DNA of 64,000 nt, taken from positions 62,001 to 126,000 of the forward strand of contig NZ_JAUUTZ010000012.1 in assembly GCF_030678915.1 (NCBI RefSeq), written 5' to 3'. Positions 1-9,918 of the stretch are shown here, piece by piece; positions within the stretch are counted from its first letter, which is position 1, and every line of letters starts with the position of its first letter. A program made the translations under genes and the position numbers. A model generated the notes under the pieces. That model did not search any database and was not told the origin of the DNA. It saw nothing but the letters and a program-made list of their open reading frames with translations. The stretch is from Paracoccus wurundjeri (lineage in GTDB: Bacteria; Pseudomonadota; Alphaproteobacteria; Rhodobacterales; Rhodobacteraceae).

Positions 1-1242
1 GGGCTTGTCTGGGCGGCGGACGCGATGCAGGTCATCGCAGTTGGCTTTGCCTGGCCATCGGTTGCCGCAAGTTTCGGGGTAGAGCGGGTCACCGCGCTTC
101 AGATCGGAACGCTGTTCTTTCTGGGGATGTTCGTGGGCGCCTATGGTTTCGGACGGATTGCCGACCGGATCGGGCGGCGCAAGGTCTTGCTGCTGACCGT
201 CGCGATGGATGCGATATTCGGCCTTGCCTCGGTGCTCGCCAATGATTTCACATTCTTGCTGGCAATGCGCTTCATGACCGGCGTCGCCGTCGGAGGCACC
301 CTGCCCGTCGATTACGCGATGATGGCCGAGTTTCTGCCGCCGAAGAACCGGGGGCGCTGGCTGGTCTGGCTTGAAGGTTTCTGGGCGGTGGGAACCGTCG
401 TCATCGCCGTGACCGCGTGGATTGCCACCTCGCTCGAAGCAGCCGCGCCCTGGAGATGGATCTTCGCGATTGCCGCCCTGCCCGCCCTGATCGGGATCTG
501 GCTGCGGCTTTGGGTGCCGGAATCGCCCATGTACCTTATCCGCAACAAACGCGAACCCGAGGCGCGGCGGGTCGTCAATCGCGTTCTTTCGGTGAATGGG
601 GCACCGCTGTTGGACGAAGGGACGCAGATCATTCCGGCTCCTGTTTCCGACGCGGCCGAACGTTCGATCTTCGGTCCGGCCCTGCGTGACCGGAGCATCG
701 GGATTCTGGCCGTCTGGTTCCTTGTCTCGCTTTCCTATTACGGAGTGTTCGTCTGGGTCCCGGGGGAACTTGCGACCGAGGGTTTCGGTTTCGTGCGCGG
801 CTTCGGCTTCGTGGTCATCCTCGCTCTTGCGCAGATACCGGGATATATGCTTGCCGCCTGGGGCGTCGAGGCGGTCGGGCGGCGCAATACGCTGATGGGC
901 TTCCTGATCCTGAGCGCGGCGGGATGCGCATTATTCACGATTGCCGGTTCAACGGCGATGATCGCCATTTCGCTGATCATGATGAGCTTTGCGCTGCTTG
1001 GCACATGGGGCGCGCTTTACGCCTTTACGCCTGAACTCTATCCCACGAATCTGCGCGGCACCGGCATGGGCACCGCAAGCGCCGTTGCCCGGCTGGGCGG
1101 TATTCTCGCGCCCAGCCTTCTGGCATACGTCTTCGTCAAAGGATTTGGTTTCGCCATAGGCGTATTCGCCCTGCTTCTGCTTTTGGGGACAGCCGCCCTG
1201 TTGCTGGTGAAAGAGGAAACCCGCGATCGGGCAATCGGTTAG
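1..1242 (+). CDS. MFS transporter (5' end outside window)
   Basis: Integral inner-membrane transporter of the major facilitator superfamily, metabolite:H+ symporter type; the substrate cannot be read from the sequence. The frame is open from base 1, and the residues before the first ATG at 25 (GLVWAADAMQVIAVGF) already look like the first MFS helix, so the true start lies upstream. Visible signatures are the loop 2-3 motif GRIADRIGRRK at about residues 51-61 of the visible part, a second GVEAVGRRN loop in the C-terminal half, and the PESPMYL and PELYPTNLRGTG motifs typical of sugar/aromatic-acid/niacin-type porters. About 11 hydrophobic segments are visible. It converges on the flavoprotein gene downstream, with a repeat between them. 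Family is sure, substrate unknown. Confidence 0.9.
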   Translation, partial: GLVWAADAMQVIAVGFAWPSVAASFGVERVTALQIGTLFFLGMFVGAYGFGRIADRIGRRKVLLLTVAMDAIFGLASVLANDFTFLLAMRFMTGVAVGGTLPVDYAMMAEFLPPKNRGRWLVWLEGFWAVGTVVIAVTAWIATSLEAAAPWRWIFAIAALPALIGIWLRLWVPESPMYLIRNKREPEARRVVNRVLSVNGAPLLDEGTQIIPAPVSDAAERSIFGPALRDRSIGILAVWFLVSLSYYGVFVWVPGELATEGFGFVRGFGFVVILALAQIPGYMLAAWGVEAVGRRNTLMGFLILSAAGCALFTIAGSTAMIAISLIMMSFALLGTWGALYAFTPELYPTNLRGTGMGTASAVARLGGILAPSLLAYVFVKGFGFAIGVFALLLLLGTAALLLVKEETRDRAIG

Positions 1243-1290
1243 GCGGCTTCGCGCTAAACATGGCGCATCATGCCTGACCTGCCTCTTTAC

Positions 1291-1410
<120 letters not shown>

Positions 1411-2616
1411 TCAATGCAGCCTGTTTTGACGCGCGTCAAGAAAGGCACATGCCGCCAGTCCCGCGCGCCTTCCCAAAGCAAGACATCCCGTGATCAGATA
1501 GCCGCCTGTCGGGGCCTCCCAATCAAGCATTTCGCCTGCGACGAATACGCCCGGCAGTGCCTTCAACTCCAGATCCGGGGTGATCGCGCTGCCCGCTACT
1601 CCGCCTGCGGTCGAGATCGCATGTTCAATCTCCATCGGTCCGTCATGACGCAGTATCAGGTTCCTGGCCAAAGCCGCCCAATCATCCGGGTCGTCAGGTC
1701 GAGGTTGTCCCCATTCCAGCAACAGCGCCGTTTTGACCGGATCTCCAAGTACCCGGCGCAGCCAGTTCCCGACCGAAAGCTTGCGCCTGGGCCTTCGAAA
1801 ACGCCCGGCAAGCACCTGATGGTCAAGATCCGGTACCAGATCGATATGGGCCACCTGACCGTCCCGAATCCGGGCGGCGATTTCATAGATGCCGCCGCCT
1901 TCGATCCCGTCGCGCGTGATGACCCATTCCCCACGGCTGACCTGTTCTCCGGCACGAAGGGCCACGCCCTTGACGGCCGATCCGAAAAAGCGCGCCATTT
2001 CAGGTGACCACGAAACGCGCAGCCCCATATTCGCGGGGCGGAAAGGCGTCATGTCCACCCCCGCCGCGTGCAGGATCGACATCCATGTGCCGTCGGAACC
2101 CAGCCGGGGCCAGCTTGCGCCGCCAAGGGCAAGCACGGTGACGGACGGGCGCAGGACCTGTTCGCCTTCGGGGGTAGAAAACCGGAAACCGTCCTGCAAA
2201 CCCGTCCATTTCCATCTTGTTCGCAGCTCGACCCCGGCCTCGCGCAACCGTGCAAGCCAGTTGCGAAGCAGAGGTGACGCCTTCATGCCTACCGGAAAGA
2301 CACGCCGGGTCGAGCCGGTAAACAGCTTTGCGCCAAGGCTGCTCGCCCAGTCCATCGCCTCTTGCGGACCGAATGCATCCGGCTGCCCATATCCCAATGC
2401 AAAGGCGGCACTGCCGTTGAAATGAGTGGCGAACGCGTCTTCCGGCTCGTTTTTGGTCAGATTCAGCCCCGATTTACCGGCCATCAGAAATTTTCGCGCC
2501 GGTGTCGGCATCGCGTCGGCAATGACCACCTGCCGCCCTGCCCCGGCAAGCATTTCGGCGGCCATCAGTCCGGCCGGCCCTGCGCCGATGACCAATGCGT
2601 CGGGCCGATTGTTCAC
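1411..2616 (-). CDS. BaiN/HI0933-like FAD-dependent oxidoreductase (TIGR03862-type)
   Basis: Cytoplasmic flavoprotein of about 401 residues, of uncertain physiological role. An N-terminal Rossmann FAD site (ALVIGAGPAGLMAAEMLAG) is followed by the family hallmark RKFLMAGKSGLNLT at about residue 45, and near the C-terminus by GVFVAGEMLDWEAPTGGY, where the second FAD contact lies. The frame stays open further upstream, but I start at the GTG at 2616: its GTGA overlaps the holA stop by 4 bases and the protein then begins just before the FAD fold, as in relatives. It is the last gene of the leuS-lptE-holA run, so it is probably translationally coupled to holA. The reaction is not known for this subgroup. 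Confidence 0.85.
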   Translation of the reverse strand: MNNRPDALVIGAGPAGLMAAEMLAGAGRQVVIADAMPTPARKFLMAGKSGLNLTKNEPEDAFATHFNGSAAFALGYGQPDAFGPQEAMDWASSLGAKLFTGSTRRVFPVGMKASPLLRNWLARLREAGVELRTRWKWTGLQDGFRFSTPEGEQVLRPSVTVLALGGASWPRLGSDGTWMSILHAAGVDMTPFRPANMGLRVSWSPEMARFFGSAVKGVALRAGEQVSRGEWVITRDGIEGGGIYEIAARIRDGQVAHIDLVPDLDHQVLAGRFRRPRRKLSVGNWLRRVLGDPVKTALLLEWGQPRPDDPDDWAALARNLILRHDGPMEIEHAISTAGGVAGSAITPDLELKALPGVFVAGEMLDWEAPTGGYLITGCLALGRRAGLAACAFLDARQNRLH

Positions 2617-3641
2617 CGTCGTCCCCGGCGGTTCATCGCCAGCCGGATCAGGGCACGCTCGACCAGCGCCATTTGCGGGGCGCGGCTTGCGCTGCGCAGG
2701 GTCAGGTCGGTGGTCAGCAGCTGGGATATCGCCTCTTCCAGCGGTGCCACGCCCCATTGTTGCGCCTGCCGGGTCATGCGGTCGCGGCGCGGGCCGAACA
2801 CCGGTGGGCGCATGCGCGACAACCCCGCCCCCGGCCCTTGCGGATCGGCTGCGGCCAGATGCAGCGCCCGGAAATGCCTCAGCGCGGCGATACATAGCGA
2901 AACCGGCGTGACCCCCTGCCCCTCGATCCGGCGCATCAGCGGTCCGAACTCGTCCGAGCGCCCCTCGGCCACGACATGAAGCAATTCGTCCAGTTCCGCC
3001 TCTATCGTGGCAGGTGTGTTCAGGGCGATCTCGGCAGGCGTCAGCGGCGAGGGATCCCCATATTTGTAAAGTCCGATCTTCTCGATAGTCTGGCGCATAT
3101 CGCCCGGATCCAGCGCCTGCGCCAATGTCAGAAGATCGCGCATGGCGTCGGGGGGAACCTCTTGCAGGCCGGCGGCTTGCAGCCATTTGCGGATCTCGTC
3201 CTCGCCCGGCGGATCGTCATAGATCGGTGCGGCAACCGCCTGTTTATGCGGCTCGAACAATTTGCGCAGAGCCGATGACTTCGCCAATCCTCCGGCGGTG
3301 ATCACGATAACCGCATCGCCGGGCTGCCATTCCTCCAGGGCGACCCTGATCGCGTCCGTGCCACTGTCGGGAGTATCCTCAACCAGAACGACGCGGGGGC
3401 CGGGAAAGAATCCGACTTCCTTGATTGCATCCAGAAGCGCGGCCGGATCTTTCTTCAGGCCCGCTCCGGGCAGGCGGGTGAGGCGCATTTCCTCTTCGGC
3501 GTTCTCGCCGGTCAGCGAGGCGATGGCTTCGGCACGTTTAAGCGCAACCCGCATGGCGTCCTGCCCATAGATCAGCAAGGCCGGGCGCGAAGGATCGGGC
3601 CGCGCCAGATAGCGGGCGATTTCACCGCCCTTGAGATTCAT
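2613..3641 (-). CDS. holA: DNA polymerase III subunit delta
   Basis: Clamp-loader subunit that opens the beta sliding clamp; cytoplasmic, part of the DnaX complex. The protein is 342 residues, the usual length. N-terminal ALLIYGQDAMRV corresponds to the degenerate nucleotide-binding fold of delta. The middle domain contains DPGDMRQTIEKIGLY, the family motif equivalent to the E. coli LRQELEKL region, and the C-terminus is a helical collar domain (SLCIAALRHFRAL). Its start overlaps the lptE stop by 4 bases (ATGA) and its stop overlaps the flavoprotein start, so the genes form one transcription unit. The leuS-lptE-holA order is the common alphaproteobacterial arrangement. Confidence 0.95.
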   Translation of the reverse strand: MNLKGGEIARYLARPDPSRPALLIYGQDAMRVALKRAEAIASLTGENAEEEMRLTRLPGAGLKKDPAALLDAIKEVGFFPGPRVVLVEDTPDSGTDAIRVALEEWQPGDAVIVITAGGLAKSSALRKLFEPHKQAVAAPIYDDPPGEDEIRKWLQAAGLQEVPPDAMRDLLTLAQALDPGDMRQTIEKIGLYKYGDPSPLTPAEIALNTPATIEAELDELLHVVAEGRSDEFGPLMRRIEGQGVTPVSLCIAALRHFRALHLAAADPQGPGAGLSRMRPPVFGPRRDRMTRQAQQWGVAPLEEAISQLLTTDLTLRSASRAPQMALVERALIRLAMNRRGRR

Positions 3642-4186
3642 GGGGCAGATAACGAGGCAGAGGCTGCCAGCAATCTTGTCACCACGTGATCCGCCAGCAT
3701 TCGGGCCAGACGCTCGCGTGCATCGCGCTCGGCGCTGAGCGTGGCGATCGTGGTGCCCGTGGTCGAGTAAGAGGTGAAACTGCTGACACGGCCAGAGGTC
3801 AGCGTGGCGCCGCCGGAACTTTCCTTAAGCGCGAAATCCACCGTGCCGTTCAGGGAATAGCGGGTGGTGATCTCATCGGTGGTAATCGCCTGCGGGACGA
3901 CGCCGATGCTTATCCGGTAATCGAGATCATAGGAAGCTTCGCCCTCCGGACCGATGCGTTCGGCAAGACGGCGGTTGAAGGCGAATTCCTGATAATCCTG
4001 CGGGTCGCGCGGACGGATCTTGCCGAACAGCTTTTTGCCGCCACCATTCGGGCCGTAAACCGGGGTCAGGCCGCAGGCGGACAGCGTCAGTATTCCCAGA
4101 ATGGCCGTACGTCTGGGTAATGAATTGCGGGGTGCCGTTGTCCCGATGCGCGGCTTTGCTGTGCTTTTGGATGACGGGGTTTTCAT
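3638..4186 (-). CDS. lptE: LPS assembly lipoprotein LptE
   Basis: Outer-membrane lipoprotein that plugs the LptD barrel in lipopolysaccharide export. About 182 residues. The lipobox LSAC (LGILTLSACGL) lies about 40 residues in, after an unusually long charged N-region containing PRR, so the real start could be later or the signal sequence is simply long. I start at the ATG at 4186, 10 bases after the leuS stop; an ATG at 4210 would overlap leuS. The mature part has the LptE features VYGPN and a region with DYRISIGVVPQAITTDEIT. The context between leuS and holA is diagnostic because the sequence itself diverges widely. Confidence 0.88.
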   Translation of the reverse strand: MKTPSSKSTAKPRIGTTAPRNSLPRRTAILGILTLSACGLTPVYGPNGGGKKLFGKIRPRDPQDYQEFAFNRRLAERIGPEGEASYDLDYRISIGVVPQAITTDEITTRYSLNGTVDFALKESSGGATLTSGRVSSFTSYSTTGTTIATLSAERDARERLARMLADHVVTRLLAASASLSAP

Positions 4187-4196
4187 CGGGTTCGCC

Positions 4197-6731
4197 CTAT
4201 GCAACCACATTGACGATCCGGCCGGGCACCACGATCAGCTTTTTGGGCGCCGCACCGTCAAGGAAGCGCTGCACCGTCTCATCGGCCAGCACCAATGCCT
4301 CGATCTGGTCCTTGGGCATATCCTTCGCCACGCTGATTTCGGCCCGGCGTTTGCCGTTGATCTGGACGGGCAGCGTCACGGTGTCATCCTCCAGCAATGC
4401 GGGATCGGCCTTGGGCCAGGGTGCATCCACCACCATGCCCTGCCCGCCGGCCTTTGCCCAGACCTCTTCCGCAAGATGCGGCACCATCGGCGCCATGAGC
4501 TGCGCCATGATGCGCAATACCTCGCGCCGCGACTCGCCCCCTGCCCCGGATTTTCCTACGGCATTGGCGAGTTCGTACAGTTTGGCCACCGCCTTGTTGA
4601 AGGTAAAGCCCTCGATCGCGCGGGTCACATCGGCAATGGCCCGATGCGCTGCGCGGGTCAGGGCAGGATCCTCGCCGCTTTCGGGTGCTTCATCGGCCAG
4701 ACGCCAGACGCGGGACAGGAACTTATAGGCGGCATCGGCCCCGGCGGCGGTCCATTCCACGTCTCGCTCGGGCGGGCTGTCGGACAGCATGAACCAGCGC
4801 GCGGTATCCGCCCCGAAACTGGCGACGATATTCACCGGATCAACGACATTCTTCTTGGATTTCGACATCTTGGCCGAAGGAACGGTCTCGACCAGGGTGC
4901 CATCGGCCAGCTTGCCGTCGGTGACATCCTCGGGCAGGTGATAGACCGGGCGGCCGCGTTCATCGAGGGTACGATAAATCTCATGCGTGACCATGCCCTG
5001 CGTGAACAGCGCGTCAAAGGGCTCTGACGCGCTTTCCGGCAGATGGCCTGTCTTGACCATCGCGCGGGCGAAAAAGCGGGAATACAGCAGATGCAGGATC
5101 GCATGCTCGATTCCGCCGATATATTGATCGACATTCATCCAGTAATCGGCATCCGCCCGGTTGGTTGGCGTATCGGCCCCGGGCGAGGTGAAACGCGCAT
5201 AATACCATGACGAATCGACGAATGTATCCATCGTATCGGTTTCGCGCCGCGCCGCGCCGCCGCATTTCGGACAGGTCGCATCGCGCCATGTCGGGTGACG
5301 GTCCAGCGGGTTTCCGGGCTGATCGAAGCTGACATCCTGCGGCAGCAGCACCGGCAGGTTTTCCTTGGCCTCGGGTACCGTCCCGCATGTGTCGCAATGC
5401 ACTACGGGAATCGGACAGCCCCAATAGCGCTGCCGCGAAATGCCCCAGTCGCGCAGCCGGAACTTGGTCACGCCTTCGCCCCAGCCCTGCGCTTCGGCAA
5501 CCGCGATTGCCGCTGTGACCGCGGCCTCGCCCGTCTGTTCGGCCTCGCCGGTGAAACCGCGGACATAGGACACCGGCTCGGATTTCAACGGCACATAGGG
5601 CGCCTTTGCGACCAGCGCGTCTGCCTGTTCCAGATCCATCCCTTTTTCGCCGAATGTAGCGGGTATCGGCAGGCCGTATTTCGTGGCGAATTCGTGGTCG
5701 CGCTCGTCATGGGCGGGGGATCCGAAAATTGCGCCGGTGCCGTAATCCATCAGCACGAAATTGGCGATCCAGATCGGCAATTCCCAAGACGAATCAATAG
5801 GATGGCGCACGGTCAAGCCGGTATCAAAGCCCAATTTCGGTGCGGTTTCTATGGCCTCTTCCGTGGTGCCGATGCTGCGGCATTCCTGAATGAAGGCGGC
5901 CACGTCCGGATTCGAGGCCAGCGCGGTGACCAATGGGTGATCCGGCGACAGCGCCACGAAGGATGCGCCCATCAGCGTGTCGGGGCGGGTCGTGTAAACC
6001 TCGATCTGATCGAAGCCTTCGGGGGCGTTCACGGTTTCGAACCGGATTTGCAGGCCTCGGGACTTGCCGATCCAGTTCTGCTGCATCAGCCGCACCTTGT
6101 CGGGCCAGCCTTTCAACCCGTCGATGGCGTCCAGCAGCTCTTCGGAATAATCCGAGATGCGGAAGAACCATTGCGTCAGTTCCCGCCGCTCGACCGGTGC
6201 ACCAGAGCGCCAGCCCTTGCCGTCGATCACCTGCTCATTCGCAAGCACGGTCATATCGACCGGATCCCAGTTCACCTGCGCCGATTTGCGGGTAATCAGC
6301 CCGGCATCCAGGAAGTCCAAGAACAGCGCCTGCTGCTGCGCGACATAAGCATCATCGCAGGTGGCGAATTCGCGGCTCCAGTCGATGGACAGGCCAAGCG
6401 GCTTAAGCTGATCCCGCATGGTGGCGATATTGGCATAGGTCCAGTCACGGGGATGACCGCCCTGCTCCATCGCGGCATTCTCGGCGGGCATGCCGAATGC
6501 GTCCCAGCCCATCGGATGCAGCACGCTGAAACCCTGCGCGCGTTTGAACCGCGCCACCACATCGCCCATCGTGTAGTTGCGCACGTGACCCATATGGATC
6601 CGGCCCGACGGATAGGGAAACATCTCCAGCACGTAATATTTCGGCCGCTCGTCGCGGATGGCGGTAAAGCATCCGGCATCGGCCCAGGCTTGCTGCCACC
6701 GGGACTCGGAGCTGGAGGGATCGTAGGGCAT
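4197..6731 (-). CDS. leuS: Leucine--tRNA ligase
   Basis: Charges tRNA-Leu with leucine in the cytoplasm. It has 844 residues, full length for bacterial class Ia LeuRS. The HIGH motif is HMGH at residues 46-49 ([11 protein letters not shown]), the CP1 editing domain contains [20 protein letters not shown] near residue 250, zinc-ligand cysteine pairs occur around 440-490 (CDTCG, CPKCGG), and the KMSKS loop (AKMSKSKKN) is near 620. A GAGG ribosome site precedes the ATG at 6731. It follows the DUF3576 lipoprotein gene by 80 bases and leads the lptE-holA unit. Confidence 0.98.
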   Translation of the reverse strand: MPYDPSSSESRWQQAWADAGCFTAIRDERPKYYVLEMFPYPSGRIHMGHVRNYTMGDVVARFKRAQGFSVLHPMGWDAFGMPAENAAMEQGGHPRDWTYANIATMRDQLKPLGLSIDWSREFATCDDAYVAQQQALFLDFLDAGLITRKSAQVNWDPVDMTVLANEQVIDGKGWRSGAPVERRELTQWFFRISDYSEELLDAIDGLKGWPDKVRLMQQNWIGKSRGLQIRFETVNAPEGFDQIEVYTTRPDTLMGASFVALSPDHPLVTALASNPDVAAFIQECRSIGTTEEAIETAPKLGFDTGLTVRHPIDSSWELPIWIANFVLMDYGTGAIFGSPAHDERDHEFATKYGLPIPATFGEKGMDLEQADALVAKAPYVPLKSEPVSYVRGFTGEAEQTGEAAVTAAIAVAEAQGWGEGVTKFRLRDWGISRQRYWGCPIPVVHCDTCGTVPEAKENLPVLLPQDVSFDQPGNPLDRHPTWRDATCPKCGGAARRETDTMDTFVDSSWYYARFTSPGADTPTNRADADYWMNVDQYIGGIEHAILHLLYSRFFARAMVKTGHLPESASEPFDALFTQGMVTHEIYRTLDERGRPVYHLPEDVTDGKLADGTLVETVPSAKMSKSKKNVVDPVNIVASFGADTARWFMLSDSPPERDVEWTAAGADAAYKFLSRVWRLADEAPESGEDPALTRAAHRAIADVTRAIEGFTFNKAVAKLYELANAVGKSGAGGESRREVLRIMAQLMAPMVPHLAEEVWAKAGGQGMVVDAPWPKADPALLEDDTVTLPVQINGKRRAEISVAKDMPKDQIEALVLADETVQRFLDGAAPKKLIVVPGRIVNVVA

Positions 6732-6811
6732 GTCGGACCTCGGGCATTATTCTTTGGCCGCAGGATGTATACGGCAGGCGCGCATTGGTCCAGTGCTGTA
6801 GGAGTGCGCGG

Positions 6812-7294
6812 TTACAGGCCGCTGTCGCGGATGCGCATTTGCCGGGCGCGGGTCAGGATCGCATCCTCGACCGCGCGCACAGTGCCGGGTGCGACGGCAG
6901 CGCCGCCCGGCCCTTGCAGCGACAGCTTGAGCGAGCGTGCATCCATGGCAGGATCGCTGATCTGGACCGTTGCCCGATAGGACCTGCCGCCGCCCGGCGG
7001 TGTGCCATAGCCGGTCACGATCACGCCGGTGAAGGGATCGACGGACTGGATCGGCAGGAAATTCAGGACTTCGAGGCTGGCATTCCACAGATATTTGTTC
7101 ACCGCGACCGTGGTGTTTGGATTGCTGCGGTTGCCGAACACGTCCCAGATCGTGGTCTGGCGGGCGCTGGGACGCATATCGGCGCCATAGGCCGACATGT
7201 CGTCGCCTCTGGTGGCGCGATTGCCTCCGCATGCAGCCAATCCGACGCAAAGCGCCGTAACGAAAAACAACTGCACGATGCGTGGCGTTTTCAT
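6812..7294 (-). CDS. DUF3576 lipoprotein
   Basis: Small periplasmic or outer-membrane lipoprotein of 160 residues and unknown function. The signal peptide MKTPRIVQLFFVTALCVGLAAC ends in an LAAC lipobox with Cys22. The mature domain has TTIWDVFGN, VNKYLWNASLEVLNFLP, and VDPFTGVIVTGYG followed by a putative beta-rich end, all hallmarks of the alphaproteobacterial DUF3576 family. GGGGGAT precedes the start codon. It is immediately upstream of leuS in the same direction, as in related genomes, so it may share the promoter. An envelope function alongside LptE is plausible but only inferred. Confidence 0.88.
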   Translation of the reverse strand: MKTPRIVQLFFVTALCVGLAACGGNRATRGDDMSAYGADMRPSARQTTIWDVFGNRSNPNTTVAVNKYLWNASLEVLNFLPIQSVDPFTGVIVTGYGTPPGGGRSYRATVQISDPAMDARSLKLSLQGPGGAAVAPGTVRAVEDAILTRARQMRIRDSGL

Positions 7295-7577
7295 GCGATC
7301 CCCCGGATTTTGCCATTCACGGCAGCTTTAGCGCGGATTCCCCCCTAGCGACAAGCGCTTTGGCAAAACCTTGCTTTCACAAAGCGGGGTCACGGCGGGC
7401 AAAACAGAAAGGACACGTTGCAACCAGAAACTGTGGCGCTTGTGCATCACAGTCTTCGTTAATCCCCGGCCCAGCCGGCTGATTTCGTTGCATAGCGAAG
7501 CTGAAAGTAGGAAACACGATGCATACCCAAGACGGTAATCCGGTTTGGGCATCAGAGAGACAAGAGGGAACATTACC

Positions 7578-8603
7578 ATGAAAAAGGCTCTTATCGCCTC
7601 CACAGCGCTGGCATTGTCCGCTGGCTTTGCTGCCGCCGACGTCACCATCTCGGGTTACGGCCGGACCGGTGTGCAGTATTACGAAGACGGTGGACTGACT
7701 GACGGCGGCAACGATTCGCAGATCGTTTCGCGTCTGCGGATGAACCTTGACGCGTCGACCTCGACCGACCAAGGCGTTGATTTCGGTGCGCGTTTCCGTC
7801 TGCAGTGGGATCAGGGTCACGGTTCGCGTGGGGAAAAAGCGTCGACCAACGCCGGTAAGCTGTACGTTACCTCGAACGGTCTGACCGTCGAGGTTGGTAA
7901 CGTCGACACCGCGTTCGACTCGAATGGCCTGATCTACGAAACGGAACTTGGTGCATTTGACCGCTCGGTCGGTTTCAGCGACCGCACCGGTTCGTTCTTT
8001 ACCTATGAATCCGCCGCTTATGACGATGTTGACCGTGTTGGTGTCCGCGTTCTGTACGAGATCGACAACCTGACCGTTCAAGGTTCGTACGTTGATCCCG
8101 ATCAATCTGGCCATCGCGAAGCAACCTCTGAAGTTATTGATGGCGTTAAATACTTCTATGACGTCGAAGAAGAATACGGTCTGTCGATCGACTATGTCTG
8201 GAACGAGCGTCTGGAACTGTCGGCTGCCTATGTCATGAATGGCGCAGGCGTCAAAGACAACGACATCTTCTTCATCGGTGCGCGTTATGCCGTCATGGAC
8301 AACGCCCGCATCGGTCTGAACTATGTTGACGCCAGCAATGACGGGGTCACCGGTAGCGACGATAATCGTGAGTATGTCGAGCAAGGTAACACCATCGCTA
8401 TCTATGGCGACTACACCCTGGCTGATGGGCTGACCAACATCGAAGCCTATGTCGCGAACAACGACGCAGAGTGGAACAAAACCGACAACGCTTTCGGTAT
8501 CGGCGTGAACTACGATCTGGGCGGTGCCCGTCTTGGTGCTTCGCTGCAGCGTGACTACGACGAGCGTGTCACCGCCGACATGGGTGTTCGCTTCGACTTC
8601 TGA
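7578..8603 (+). CDS. Rhodobacter-type general porin
   Basis: Outer-membrane trimeric 16-strand beta-barrel porin for small hydrophilic solutes. It has 341 residues with signal peptide MKKALIASTALALSAGFAAA and mature start DVTISGYGRTGVQY. The last residue is Phe (MGVRFDF), the BAM recognition signal. I use the ATG at 7578, which has AGAGGGA before it and begins directly at the signal peptide, rather than an in-frame upstream start. Codon use is that of a highly expressed gene (GGT, CGT, CTG, GTT, AAC), unlike its neighbours. The 283-base leader (7295-7577) lacks a convincing promoter to my eye but holds an imperfect dyad TTCG-N8-CGAA at 7484-7499. A strong terminator follows. Confidence 0.95.
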   Translation: MKKALIASTALALSAGFAAADVTISGYGRTGVQYYEDGGLTDGGNDSQIVSRLRMNLDASTSTDQGVDFGARFRLQWDQGHGSRGEKASTNAGKLYVTSNGLTVEVGNVDTAFDSNGLIYETELGAFDRSVGFSDRTGSFFTYESAAYDDVDRVGVRVLYEIDNLTVQGSYVDPDQSGHREATSEVIDGVKYFYDVEEEYGLSIDYVWNERLELSAAYVMNGAGVKDNDIFFIGARYAVMDNARIGLNYVDASNDGVTGSDDNREYVEQGNTIAIYGDYTLADGLTNIEAYVANNDAEWNKTDNAFGIGVNYDLGGARLGASLQRDYDERVTADMGVRFDF

Positions 8604-8627
8604 TCGAAACGATCATCGTAAATTGTG

Positions 8628-8660
8628 AAGAGCGGGCCTTGCGTCCGCTCTTTTCTTTTT
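8628..8660 (+). terminator. Rho-independent terminator of the porin gene
   Basis: AAGAGCGG (8628-8635) pairs with CCGCTCTT (8645-8652) around a short loop, followed by a T-rich tail to 8660. It starts 24 bases after the porin stop codon. Confidence 0.88.
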
Positions 8661-8673
8661 GTTTGGTCCTGTC

Positions 8674-9327
8674 ATGGGATTGAATGATATCAAAGGCCGC
8701 ATTGCCGCGGCAGAAAAGGCTGCGGGGCGTACCCCCGGTGCGGTCACGCTGATCGCTGTCAGCAAGGTGCAACCGCCCGGGCGGGTCGAATCCGTGCTTG
8801 AGGCCGGGCAGCGCATCTTCGGCGAGAATTACGTGCAGGAAGCGCAGGGCAAATGGCCCGATTGGCGCGAGCGATTCGAGGGCGTCTCGCTGCATATGAT
8901 CGGCCCCTTGCAGTCGAACAAGGCAAAGCTGGCCGTGCAGCTTTTCGACGCAATCCATTCGCTGGATCGCATGTCGCTTGCCCGCAAACTGGCCGCGCAG
9001 ATCGCCGAGCAGCGCAGGGCGCCCGAATTGTTCGTTCAGGTCAATACCGGGGATGAGCCGCAAAAGGCCGGTGTGCTGGCGGATGAACTGCCGGGTTTCC
9101 TTGCCTCGTGCCGCGAGCTGGGCCTTTCGCCCGGCGGTCTGATGTGCATCCCGCCGGAAAGCGGCGATCCGGTGCCGCATTTCCGCCTGCTGCGCCAATT
9201 GGCTGAGGATAACGGGCTGCCGAATCTGTCAATGGGGATGAGTGCGGATTTCGAAGCCGCAATTGCCGAGGGCGCGACTCATGTGCGCGTCGGTTCGGCG
9301 ATATTCGGGGCGCGGGATTACGGGTAG
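8674..9327 (+). CDS. yggS: YggS-family pyridoxal phosphate homeostasis protein
   Basis: Cytoplasmic PLP-binding protein (PLPBP family) that buffers vitamin B6 and amino-acid pools; it has no known catalytic activity. About 217 residues with the single TIM-barrel fold of alanine racemase N-domains. LIAVSKVQP near the N-terminus carries the PLP lysine. FGENYVQEAQGK, HMIGPLQSNKAK, LFVQVNTGDEPQKAG, LSMGMSADFEAAI and HVRVGSAIFGAR are all family motifs. I choose the ATG at 8674 over an in-frame TTG at 8659, which lies inside the porin terminator. It seems to be monocistronic; the gene converges on the L,D-transpeptidase gene across a repeat element. Confidence 0.95.
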   Translation: MGLNDIKGRIAAAEKAAGRTPGAVTLIAVSKVQPPGRVESVLEAGQRIFGENYVQEAQGKWPDWRERFEGVSLHMIGPLQSNKAKLAVQLFDAIHSLDRMSLARKLAAQIAEQRRAPELFVQVNTGDEPQKAGVLADELPGFLASCRELGLSPGGLMCIPPESGDPVPHFRLLRQLAEDNGLPNLSMGMSADFEAAIAEGATHVRVGSAIFGARDYG

Positions 9328-9330
9328 CCG

Positions 9331-9402
9331 GAATCGGGAAGGGGCGCTGCCCCTCTTGGCCTGCGGCCAATTCACCCCGAGGTATTTGGACAAAGAAGAA
9401 TG
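9331..9402 (-). repeat. Dispersed intergenic repeat, copy 2
   Basis: On the minus strand it reads TTCTTTGTCCAAATACCTCG followed by GGGTGAATTGG, then a GGCCGCAGGCC hairpin and GGGGCAGCGCCCC. It fills the gap between the convergent yggS and L,D-transpeptidase genes and shares its core with the copies at 1291, 34311 and 42030. A terminator role is likely. Confidence 0.75.
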
Positions 9403-9405
9403 TGG

Positions 9406-9918
9406 CTATTGGCCGGCGAGAGCATTGGGGACGATCAGGCGCGTTCCGGGGATGGCCAGTGCGGCGATCCGAAGCAGGTGAGCGCGAGAGAAGGCGATAC
9501 AACCTTCTGTGCCGAAGCGGGGGCGGCGCCATTGGTGCAGGAATATCGCCGAGCCCCAACCGGGGATGGCATCGGGCCAGTTCCAGTCGGTGGTCAGGAT
9601 CAGGTCATAAAGCGGATCGCTGCGGCGCAGGCGCTCGTGGCTGGCGGGCAGGGGCGCGCGGGCGTGATGATTATAGGCCGGATGGCCGGGATCGTCGCAC
9701 CAGAGATCACCTGGTCCGACAGGGCGCGCCCAGGGGGCAGGGGGCGCCAGCCGGTCGGGGCGATACCACAGGCCGGTGATATGCAGAATACCGGCGGGCG
9801 TAGCCCCGTCGCCCTCGCGTTTATGCGTGGTGATGCCGGTCTTGCCGATGCTGCACGGGAATATCCGGCCCAGAAAGCGGATGCCACGCGGGGTAAGGAC
9901 CATATCTTGCCGCGTCAC
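9406..9918 (-). CDS. L,D-transpeptidase (YkuD-type) family protein
   Basis: 170-residue protein with the catalytic pattern of L,D-transpeptidases: His128 (FLHQW) and FGTEGCIAFS with catalytic Cys140. The family makes or trims non-classical peptidoglycan cross-links or anchors proteins to the wall. DGATPAGILHI and a W-P-rich middle match the short YkuD-like subgroup. No signal peptide is obvious, which is unusual for a periplasmic enzyme and leaves its location open. The GTG start at 9918 overlaps the ribA stop (GTGA, 4 bases), so it is translationally coupled to ribA although the functions are unrelated. Confidence 0.88.
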   Translation of the reverse strand: MTRQDMVLTPRGIRFLGRIFPCSIGKTGITTHKREGDGATPAGILHITGLWYRPDRLAPPAPWARPVGPGDLWCDDPGHPAYNHHARAPLPASHERLRRSDPLYDLILTTDWNWPDAIPGWGSAIFLHQWRRPRFGTEGCIAFSRAHLLRIAALAIPGTRLIVPNALAGQ